From Pycnopodia helianthoides (lineage: Eukaryota > Echinodermata > Asteroidea > Forcipulatida > Asteriidae), in the NCBI GenBank assembly GCA_032158295.1, contig CM063260.1:196001-260000 (forward strand): 64,000 nt of DNA. The letters run 5' to 3'. A program made the position numbers and the translations under genes. Shown in pieces: positions 36,456 through 48,400 of this stretch. Within the stretch, counting starts at the first letter, position 1; the number at the start of each line of letters is the position of its first letter. Under the pieces are notes generated by a model that had not been told where the DNA came from, made no database searches, and saw nothing but the letters and a program-made list of their open reading frames with translations.

Positions 36456-39400
36456 TCACGTAACGACCGAGGCCACACCAAACTCATCGTTGAGTTTACC
36501 GAGATCGTGGTCATCGGCGGCTTTGTAGAGGTCCATCCGTCCCAGGAGAGAGATGGTCATACGGAGCGTACTCCAAATGTTCTGCGACATGGTTGACCTT
36601 TCACCTTGTGGACCGATTCCCCTCTGTTGCATATTCAGTGCTGCTAGGAAGTGTTCAACTGCCTCTCTGTATCGAGGAACGATAAAATTTAAAATATTTA
36701 TAGAGTGCTTTATGCAAGGGCCTCGAGGCGCCTCACAGATAAAAATCAAAAGCAAAAAAGTAAGTAAAAAGTAAGCCAAAATACAAGTTACAAGAAACAA
36801 GTAAGTAAAAACTATAAGCAAAAAACTCTTAGCCTATACATACAAGTACTAGAAACATCATTTTAAAACTCAGCCAAGAGACAATTAGCTACAAATTATA
36901 TCAGTTAAAAGGACAAAGTACAAAGTAGAAGTTTAGTTTCTGTGAGAAATCACTAAAGTCCCGTTTATACTTCACCGAAAGCAAATGCGAAGCTACTTTT
37001 TGTGGTGCTAACAACCCGTAGCTGTTGTCCAATCATGTCCAATTATGGCACAAAGAAACTCACTTCACTTGCATTTTATGTAAAATATGAACCAGACAAT
37101 AGTGTTATTTGAAAGCTCTTCCTCTCACCTATTTGATGAATAAATAAAACGCGGTCGTGAGTATTGGCAGGAAGTGCCTGGTTTTGGCAAAGAGTGCCAC
37201 AAAACTATAACAAACTACTTTAAAATTTAGGAAAGGGCTTTACTTTAGTTGATGCCCCTCCCCTCCCCCTTCACACTATCAAGATGCTTACTTGTGTGCT
37301 CCAAGGTTGATACAGCTGATGCCTAGGTTATAACGAGATCGGATAAACCCTGGAGAGATTTGCAATGCATGATGGTAAGCGTCTACAGCCTCCTCGCTCC
37401 GGCTGCCGTTGGCCAGCGTTGCTCCAAGCTTGTTCCACAGGAGGGCGTCCTACAATGTCACGATAGAAAGATGGGAGGAATCGAATGAAAGTGTATTTAA
37501 AAACAAAGAGATTTTAAAAGTAGTCATATATTTCTCAGTACTTAAAATACAAATATGCCTTGAATTTAATGACAACTACATCACATTTATTAACTTATTC
37601 ATTTATTTTTTTTTTTCTGCTGATTTTTAAATGCTAAGGTGTGTGTGGGGGTTCATTTTTTAGTTTTTGTTTTTCATCTGTGTAAATTAATGTAAAGCCC
37701 AGTTCATACTTCACACAATTGGCAAATTGATAAGTCTTCACGTTAAGTCTACACCAGGTTTTAATGTTTGGTTTTTTAACATTTTTAAACTTACATTACA
37801 CTTTGTTGTGTCTTTCTTAAGTCTTAATTTTGCATTGTTGCTTTTTTAAAGTCATGCATGTTTTATTTCAATCATTTCAATTATTTCCGCATCAATGCAT
37901 AAAGGTACATTCACCCCAAATCAATTAAAATACGTTTAAAAGAAACTGGGACTAGGCCTACGGTTAGCCCGAACATTTGACGTCACACATCGAGGCTCAT
38001 AAATAACGCAAGCCTTTAGAACCTGGCAGCAACCTGCCAGATGAACCTTTGACCTTGCATGCCATAGTATGGTATGTGTGTACACACACACAGGCACTCA
38101 GTAGCCTTTGAGGTATGGTGGACACTATACGAGTGCACTGTTTGGTTTGGGTGTGTCAGACAAAGTTACCCAAACAAAGTAGTGCCATAGTAACGTTTCC
38201 ACTATATCTCTACTACTGAGCAAGTTCGGGTGGGCGACTAGAGTGACTAAACTAACCAGAAACAGTGTGACAGTGTGTGACGTACATGTAGCTCTCGAAT
38301 TTACTAGATCGACCATGCTCCAGAGCATGGTCGAGCTAGCCAATCATCCTGTGTTCTATGGTTTCTAGTAAGTCTAGTCACTAGTCGCCCACCCGAACTT
38401 GCTCATAACTGTTAGTCTGGTAGTAATACATCATTGCATGTATGCCTATCCAATGAAACCATTGGGTTATCCAATGAAACCATTGGGTTTGTCAGACCAG
38501 TGCCTGTCTTTATCCTTATAGATAAAGACAGGGAACCAGTCTAGGCAGAGCCTATAATACACTTAGAACATACAGATATGCACAGATGTGGATGGGATTC
38601 ATTAAATGAGCACATTATTATTATTACATTATCATTACTATACAACAATCAAAATGACCAACAGCTACAGCTGACACTTAATAATACAATTAAAATAGAA
38701 AAGTACAAACATCTTTAAAAGTGCATGACAAAAGTAATTAATAAACAATGATATGAGCTAAATTTGTTAATGGGTGTAACTGAATCAAAAACAAAACAAC
38801 AATCACATAGTAAAATCAAAGTTAAAACCAATTAAGGCAAGGAATACATTGCACCAGAATGTTGTGGGTGATGAAACATTAAATTATGAAAATAGAGGAA
38901 AAGTGTCAATTTCTGCACTGAAACATTGTCTTGTCAGTGCAACAATACTGCATTTATGTTACACTTCTTGAGCCAAGACTAGACCTGGAACAGCTTGTCG
39001 TGTCACTAGTCCACCAAATTTTTCACCGGTCCATACATAACATTTTTATAGATTGTCTTTCAAGAAGCTTCGAGAGGCAAATGAACTAGACGGACAGACC
39101 GCTTGGACAGAATATTTTCAACTGGTCCCCACAAGTTTTAACTTGCATTTGGCCGATAGAACACTGTTAAGGGAGAACACAAGTCCTGGAATTACAGAGA
39201 GGCCATGATCTCTGTTGCCCTGATCTTGGTATCTGTGCCCCTTTAACTTTTTTTTGTAAATGCTACGATTTCCACTGGAAGTGCCCTTTGCAAAATGAAA
39301 ATACCCTTGCCCTCTCAAAGATGAAATTCCAGGCCTGAAACAATGCTCATCATATGTGAGGAAAACCTAATCCACATACAAGGCTCCGATCCGAAGCAGG

Positions 39401-42400
39401 ATTCGAACCAGGGTCCTCAGAAGTGCAATACAGTCAAACACGCCAACCCGATGGACTCAACTTACCTGTGGTCTTACAGACAGAGCCGTCTTAAAGCAAT
39501 CCACTGCCTTGTCGTACTCTTGAGATAAATTAAAGAGAACTCCGAGACCGCACTGCACGTCAGCGTCTACATCGGTCGGGGAAGTCTGAGCTGTTTGGAT
39601 GAATAAGTCTTTAGCGTGACTGTGAAGAGCACTGTGGAAGAAATGTAAATAAACATGAAATCATGAGTGTATTTAGTAATCACTCTTTTGACGTGTTATA
39701 ATTAGTCTTAGAGGATGACAGGGGATTGGGGCAATTAAAGATGATAGACTCTGGAGAAGATGATGATGATGAGCATAAAGACGAGAGCAGGATAAGAACC
39801 AAAATAAGAGTGTACATTTATAATGCGCCATGTCCCTCACAAATGACACTCCCGATACCAAATTATCCAATGAGGTGGAGAATGTTATTAAGAATGACTT
39901 TATGAAGGGAAGCAACCTTAACACAACACCTGGAAAGGGATGCAAGTTGACGTGGCGCATGTTGAAACACCAGGGCGAACCCCTTCTCTGTACAATGAAT
40001 GTACTGGATTCTTTTGGGGATGAATGCAAAATTAAACAGGTGATAACTCAAGGTTAGCCTCAAGATTTTTTTAAAGGTTTTCTGAGGTTATCCAGGTGTC
40101 AACCTTCAAGTTACCTCGAGTTACCCCTTAATTTAACTTTGCAATTCTCCCTTACATCCATAAACAACACACGGGACCTCCGGCTTTACGCCCCGTCTGG
40201 AGGAAAAAGCCATTAAGGTTTAATGTCTTGCTCATATAAAAAAATTGGGTGCAAAACTTTGTTCCTAATTTTAGCTGATATGTCTCATGATTTCGAAACA
40301 CAAAACAACTGTGTAAATCATTCAAAATGTATCTGCATCTTCTACAAAATGAACTAAACTTGTAAAAACACATGAAAACAAATCACATTGAATGTTATCT
40401 AATGATTTCTTGGCACACTAGATAATCCTGTGACATTCCGTGGACTGAGAACGGAGGAAACGACTCAATGTTAAATTGTGCGAAAATTGCTGAAGGGTTA
40501 AAACAGTATGTACATGTAGATGACGTTATTGTTAGCCTTAAGACTAGGGCCTGAATTTATAGAGCTGCTTAAGCACAAAAAGTAGAGCAACAACAAAATT
40601 ATGACTACCAGAATAAGGTTACAAGCCAAAATACCAAGGCACATGTACCGTCTGTGACTGGTACCCCGCCTATTTTTGCTTAGCAGCAAAATTGTTAAGC
40701 AATATTTTCTGCTTGAGCAGAGCTACAAAGCACAGTTTTCAGTCAGTCATGAGACTTGTTCATTCCGGGCCCAATTTCACAGAGATACTTAATTTTAAGC
40801 ACAGAGAGTAGCTTAAAGCGCAACAAAATTATACTTAAAAGAATAAGGTTACCATCCAAATTTCCATTATCACATGTGCCATCTGTGACTGGTATTCTGC
40901 TTACTTTTACTCAGCAGAATATTTTAAAGCAGTAATTACTGCTTAAGCAGCTCTTTGACACTGGGCCCTAGTGTTTGTCTTGACACTCTGTGATCTCATT
41001 TCCGGACCTTTATGTCTTGACTACAACATTGGTACAGCAATTGTAGATGATGACAATGATGAGGATGCAGAAACTTACTGCTTTACAATATGACATTTTG
41101 ACATTGTGCTGTGTATATAAATGCAGCTGCAACAAGTGTGACTATTTTGGACATGATAAAATAACATCTGAAAAAAAAATTGGAAATGACAGAAATTTTC
41201 CACTACCCCTCTTTCACCTTCTTTTGTTTCGAACAAATTCAGACATCGATCTGAAACATAAATCAATAATCAAGTAATAAACCACAAGGGAAACTGACTG
41301 GGTAAACTTTAATTAACATTGGGTCAGACAAAGAAAAATTGACAAGAGTGGGATTTGAATCTTCAACCTCTGGATTATAACGTGCCAACTGAGCCATCTT
41401 AGCCCTAAAGTTGTAGGCCTTCCTATGTTGTCAATATCTTTGTTCCGGGTGCCAGTCAGAAGCCATACAACCTGTAACTGCCGTATAGCCAGGGATCACA
41501 CCAAGTTTACGATACAACCTAGGAAGCGGCAGCAGAGGGATCACCTTCAGGGGATGCACCTTTTCTCTCTGTAGTCAATTTTTCTTTGTTTAACCATTTT
41601 AATTAAAATTTACCTTCAGTTTCCCATTGTGATTTATTACTTGATATTTGAAGTAAAAAGCGCATCCCCTTTAGGTTCAAATCTTGCTCTAGTCAATTTT
41701 TCTTTGTTCAACCCAAAAATAAATTAATAAAATCTGGTCAAAAAAAGACCTTCAATTCTCTCAAGATCTGATCATAGCTTGGGAAACAAACAGCAATATA
41801 TAAATAACGAATTGCAAATTGTTGCAACTTGTTGTTGAGAGGTGATGGATCCAAGATGACTGGACTTTGAAAGAAAGAAAGCAATTAGCCACAAACAATA
41901 GAGACGTTTAAATTACATTTACATAAGTTTGCTGCCAAGGTCAAGTGTTTGACCCTTGTACCTCATCCAAGCTTCAACACGGCTAATCTTCAAGACTCTA
42001 CCATTGCATTATTAGTAATCTTACCTGGATAGAAATGATGAAGTCCTAGAGTCAATCCGGCTCTCAGCTCCTTGCGCTTCATCTTTGACGAGATGTTTGT
42101 ACTTTGGATTTGCTGCTAGCCAGTCCAGTAATGTCTCAAGGGCTTGGTTCTGAAGCGACTCATTTGTGTAACTCACAGCGAGACTCATGAGCGCCGTGAG
42201 GTTCTCCGGCTTCAATTCAAGACATCTACAAGAAACAAGAGACAAAGATGATTTTAATTGAAAGATTTCTAATGACCATCAGTGGGTTTCAGTTTTTTTG
42301 ACAAATACAAATTAGAATATTGAGATACAAAAGACAAAGCAGTTCAACTTGGGGCCACTTTCATAGATCTACTTATCATGCAAATCTTTTAAGTAGCACT

Positions 42401-45400
42401 TGACTCACAGTAAAAGTTCCATTTAACGCATCTTAAGTTTGTGATTGTTTACACCAAGGGCTTGAATTTCAGTGGAACTTTGTTATTGTAATTGGGAGCA
42501 GGGTTTTGTAATAGCATACTACAAACACTCATTCTGGTTCATTTTGGAGGATTGAGGAAGGTTCCCCCAATGAAAATTCAAGGAGTTAGGGTTAATGGAA
42601 AAATAGAAGATTTTTCTTCACAAATAAACCGTCTGAGCAAATTTGTTTTATCACAACCAATTTTATACCATGCCTTTTGAAGACAAACTGCCTGCAAATT
42701 AAACAAGGAGAGATTTAAACGTCTTGCAGAATAATGGATGATTAACCAACATTTTGAAGACATTTCTTACTTTCTGAGGGCTGCTATTGCTGCTTGTTCT
42801 TGTTCGTTTTCGGCTTGAGTTGTTCCAAGGTACTGCCACGCCTACAAAAAAACAGAACAAGTGTTATTCTCAGAAATGACTCGTAGATTCACAGGGTGTG
42901 AGTACAATGAGATGGAAGTTTGTAGTACGAAAACAATTTCCTTTGTCAATTTGTGTGGTTCTGAAAAAAACGATGGTTTATTTACCGGAGTAAACCATTA
43001 GCGCTTTTGTAGGATCAGTAAACTAACTACAGAACTGTTTCAAATGTAGGAGACTCTGACTTTCTCTCACCTCCATATGCTCTGGATTCTTCTTCACTTC
43101 AGCTTCAAACAGCAATATTGCATTCGCTAAATCCCCATCCTTAAGCCGATTAAGGCCTTCCTCAAATGGATTAGGATGATCCGCAAGAGGATTCTCATCT
43201 TCAAATTCGTAAACCTGCCAGAGAAGAAAATGACATCAACAATTTCAATTCGTTGACGATAAGATAATAACCAAAAGGGTATACTATTCTGGAATTGTTA
43301 AGCAGAAAACTGTTAAGCAATGAAAATGGGGCCCAGGGCCCAATTTCATAGAGCTGCTTAAGCAGAAAATATTGCTTAACAACATGTGATATGGTGGTTT
43401 GGCTGGTAACCTTTTTCTGGTAAGCATAATTTTGTTGAGCTTATCTACTTTTTGTGCTTAAATGTAGCTCCATGAAATTGGGCTCAGTTCTTCCTGTCCT
43501 GTGCAATTATGACTGTATCTTCTGATAGGAGTTTAATGTAATTCTTTTGAGGGGGACCTCTAGTTTTCTTTCCATGTTTTGGCTGCCAAGGAAGGACTTT
43601 AGAAACTGCTTTGTCTTCCCTCCTGGCACAAAGACCGGCAAGTATCAGTGACTGGCTACAGACCCCTTGCATATGAGGTCACAAGCTCATCACAGTGCCC
43701 TCACTGAGGTCAGTGAAGACCTATCATTGGCTGAAAGTTGTGCACGGTACATATGTTCCCATTGTTTGACCTCAGCAATGGCGGCAAATGCATACTCAAG
43801 AGACAAAAGATAAAATTCTTGCCATTTCAGATGAATCTCTTACCGGGTCTTTCACGAGGCCCCCATTGAACTCTGTTAGCCAGGGGTGGTCCTCCGTTGG
43901 GCCCATATCTTCCCACTCCTTCTGTAACTTATTCCAGAAGTCTGCATCGGACGGCATCGTGTTCTCCGACGTGAACTCTTTGGCCCAGTTATCAGTCAGA
44001 AGTTCCTGAAAGCGAAAAACAGACAACAGACATCAAATGTTGGCTGTATGTTTACCTCAGACCTCAGTGGAAAAGTCTCACTGCAAAGCTATTTTCATGT
44101 CGTTCAAAGTTTGTAACATTCAACACGTCCCAAGTGATTATGTGAATTAAAGTCAGTTAAAGGGAGGGTCTAGCTATTGGGAATTACTCCAAAAAATTAT
44201 GACCATAAAAACTTACTTGGTAAGAAGCGCTGCAGCTGTTCATAATGTAAAGCATTTTGAGAAAATTCCCTTTACTGGTTTTAGTGAAAGAGATTAAAAA
44301 ACAATTAAGTCTGAGCATTCCAATAACAGATTATTCTTCCTGCATGGACAAATTATTTATAAAATAACCTTTTTCAAAAGTTCAAGGGTTGACCAAAATA
44401 AAGTTTGAGAAGTAAACTTCAAACTTGTGTATGGCTTGACTGCAGTCATTGCTTCTAGAATTTTGATAGAGGTAGTAGTACACAAATTCAGTACAGGGCA
44501 CTGTTAGGATTAAGGAACTGGAAACTTGACCTCTCCGCTCGATCCAAATTGAACAGAGGTTAGATTTAGCAATATATTTCTGAGTGAAATGAAAATGTAA
44601 AACAAACAAAAAATCGAAGAAGGCAAAATGGGTAACATTTAATCAGAATGACTGTGTAAAGGTGTGATAATAAGTAAGCAGTTACTTGCCAGTTACTAGA
44701 AAAAAACCTTTTTAGAAAACAGAAGACACACATGCCACAAGAAACTGGTGTCATCAATAATAATAATAATACAGTGTTTACATAGTGACAAAACTCATTG
44801 AAAATTTTGTTTACAAAAAATTAGTTCAGGAAAGAATTACAATAGTACAAGGACCGCTAACAAAACTACAGGAACAATATCAAATATAAAAGTTATGTGA
44901 TAAAAATCAAATATGAAAATCAAAAGGAAAGCAAGAATGATGACTAGGATGAGTTGAAATTAAGAAGCAAGGGCAAAGCAAGATACACATAGTAACAAGA
45001 CGGAATGGATGTACACTGTATTGGTTTGCACTACCTGCTCGTTAAGGAAATCAGATGTCCATTCTTGGGCCAGCGGGTCAAACAGAGCGCCCTCTTTTGT
45101 CTTCACTTCATTCCCTTCAATTGTCACCTCCCCCTCCCCAAGTTTCTTCACAAATTTCACAAACTGTGGGTGGAAACAGGAGCCAAGGGTTTATGATGTG
45201 TTTTCAGTCCCAATAGATTCCTTGCATACAAAGTCTCAAGACCCCAACAGCGCCCTCACTGAGGTCAATAAAGACCTAGAGAGTTGTGCCCTGCAGCTAT
45301 GGCTGCCAATGCAAGGGGTCTATTGCACTCAGATGTGACTCAGGTCACTTTTTTGATGACCTAGACTCAAAGTCATGATGGTCAATGACTCCAACTCAGA

Positions 45401-48400
45401 CTCGGACTTGGACTTGGACTTGGACTTGACCATATGGACTCAGTCTTGAGACCCGGAGTCAATGTTCCTAACTTATTTAAAAGCTACTTTCTTGCAAAAT
45501 ATAGTAAAAATAGTGAACTTAAATGACTACCACTTTTCAAAGAGTTCTGAGCTTCAGTTTAACATTTCAACCACCTTCTTGCTAGTCTTTACGTCAGACA
45601 ACGTGTATATCCACCAAATTCTTTTGGACTGGTCTACAGCAGAAGGTTCATTATTGCCACAACAATTTCTGAGCACCCCTCAATTGTTTTGCTAGCAGCC
45701 GGATGGCTTATGTGAATATGCAATCGGACATTGCATTGTGTAGCTTGCACACACACACCCAAAAAAAAAAAAAAAACAGACTCAAGAAAGAATGCTGACT
45801 TTAATAGAGTGAATGTTAATTGGCTGAATGGGTATGATGATTTGTTAATGAGAAAATGCAAAAGTGTGGTTTCAAAACCACAACTCCAGATGATTCATTC
45901 AAAACCCTTCTACTCTTGGTAACATTACAGGCCAGAAGTTACTCAGCAGCCACAGAGTCCTTGGCCTCTGTTGCCCTGGTCTTGGTGCCCCTTTAAGTGT
46001 TTTCAATAGACTTAAACTCTTTTTTAAAGATATTTCAATCGAAGTGGCCATTGATAAATGAAAAATAGCTTTGCCCTCTCTAAGATGACATTACAGGTCT
46101 GCCTTGGAGGCGAGTTGGTCCAACAAAGAATGACCCGATTATACCTTCAGTCTGCGGTGATGGTTGTGGGTCCAACAAGGAATGACCCGATTATACCTTC
46201 AGTCTGCGGTGATGGTTGTGGGTCCAACAAGGAATGACCCGTTTATACCTTCAGTCTGCGGTGATGGTAGTGGGTCCAACAAGAATGACCCGATTATACC
46301 TTCAGTCTGCGGTGATGGTAGTTGGTCCAACAAGGAATGACCCGATTATACCTTCAGTCTGCGGTGATGGTAGTGGGTTTGAAAATGTCTGTCGGACATG
46401 TCGGAAGAAGCTCTGATGAATGCAAAAAAATAATCAACTTTTTAATATCTTATCCTGAAAACTGTCTCACCTCTGTATTGGCAAACTTTGGATCATCAAG
46501 TGTACCCATGAGTTGACTAGCTGTCCTGGCAAGATCGGAGCCACCCTCTTCCTGGAACTCAGCCGCCCTAAAAAAGGAAGAATTTTAAAAATCAATAATT
46601 GCACTCCCACAAAATAATAATAAGAATTATATTATTGGGAACAGCAAGAGTAATGCAAAAGACCCTCAGAGGATTGAAAGACACAGGTCGCAACCTGGAA
46701 AACTAGAGGATCAAATAAAAATCAATAATAATAACCAAGTAAGAACGGCCATATCATGAAATGCTAGATAAGTTTTTTCAAAGTTTTATTTTTGACAATC
46801 TCACCATTTCTCATCCTCTGGCCTTGTGAACTCTTCAGTCCTATATGGAAAGAAAATGGAGGAAATGAAAGAGGATAGTTGAACTGTATTGTTCAATTGA
46901 TACTTTTAGGGATAAACACACAAATATTGCTGGCTAATGAATGTTGCAGCCAGTTATTTCTTTGAAATGTGGTTTTGGTCTTTCATTCTCTATTATTTGT
47001 CATTTATTACAATTTGTTTTCCATTTTTGTTCTTTTGTTGTCACTTCTCAAAGCACTCCCCTAACAGTCTTAATTTATTAGGACTGTGCCTCCACAGGTA
47101 TCAATTGCATTATTCAATGTATACTTTTCAGTTTGGAAAAAATGTGCTACTGATTGCTTGATTGATTGATCGATTGACTGACTGATTAATTGATTGGTTG
47201 ATTTGACTGATTGATTAATTGATGAACTAATAAAGATAAATTTCAGTGATATCATTTACAAATTGTGATTTTAATAAATACCCTCGCTTAATTTTGTCTT
47301 ACCACAACTTATCTTCAGACTGTTCTAGATACTCCTCAGCCCATTTTGCATTTGAGGAGGACGGAATAACATCGGCACCTACTAAACAAAAAAAACAAAA
47401 ACAACATCAAACACAATAAGCCAAGTATTTTGTTTTAATGTACGAGGTTTCAGACTTATAAAAAATTAAAAAACAATAACAACACAAAACCAACACTTGG
47501 TTGGCCTACAGTATTATCAAATTTGCCATTAAATAAAATCTTTCCCCAAAACCTCACTTTAAACACATATCCAGAATAATTGTCATAATCTTTCCAGGTT
47601 TCCATTACAAAAAAGTACATTGCTGTTTGTTTTCTCCAAAATTACATCACAAAGTTTTTCGGGGGTGGGGGGGGAAAGTTTTGTTCAGAGTGGGACTGTT
47701 ACAACCCAGGGCAAGTTTGTTTGGGGGCGACTTTGTAGGGTGCAAATTGTTTGGGGCGACTTTGTTGGGGGCAAATTTGTTTGGGGCAACTTTGTTGGGG
47801 GCAAATTTGTTTGGGGCAACTTTGTTTTGGAGGGAGCTTTATTTGGGGCAGCATTCTACTTTCCACGTTACCAACAAAAAGCGCAAAAGATTAATTTGAA
47901 CACTTTAACAGAGACATATTTCTTAAGGATACCTGCACCAGGTTGACCCCCCAGAAAGTCTCTTGTCCAATCAGCATCTCGATCATCAACAATCTCCTCT
48001 GCCCTTCGCTGCTCAGACACTAAGAATTCATTGGCCCATTCAGCACGGGATGCTAGATCAGCTACGGCTGGAGCTGTTTGAAAAAACAAGATCATTTTCT
48101 TTAACAGTCTGAGACACTCTTAACCCTCCTACCTTTGGTAACATTTCCCATGACGTTCACCAACTATTTGGAACCTTAACAGCATGTTTTCTTATGGTGG
48201 CACAACTGAACTGTGTACAAGTGTGAACTGTGCAGATGCATTCACCAAATGATCTCATATTGCAGGCCAGAATGGTTTATCTACATTCAAAACCACAGTG
48301 GGTGATATTGAATGGTCAGACAGTAAGAGGGTTGACTGTGTACTGTGTGTAGATGCATTTTCCACATGATATCATATTGCAGGCCAGAATAGTTTATCTA

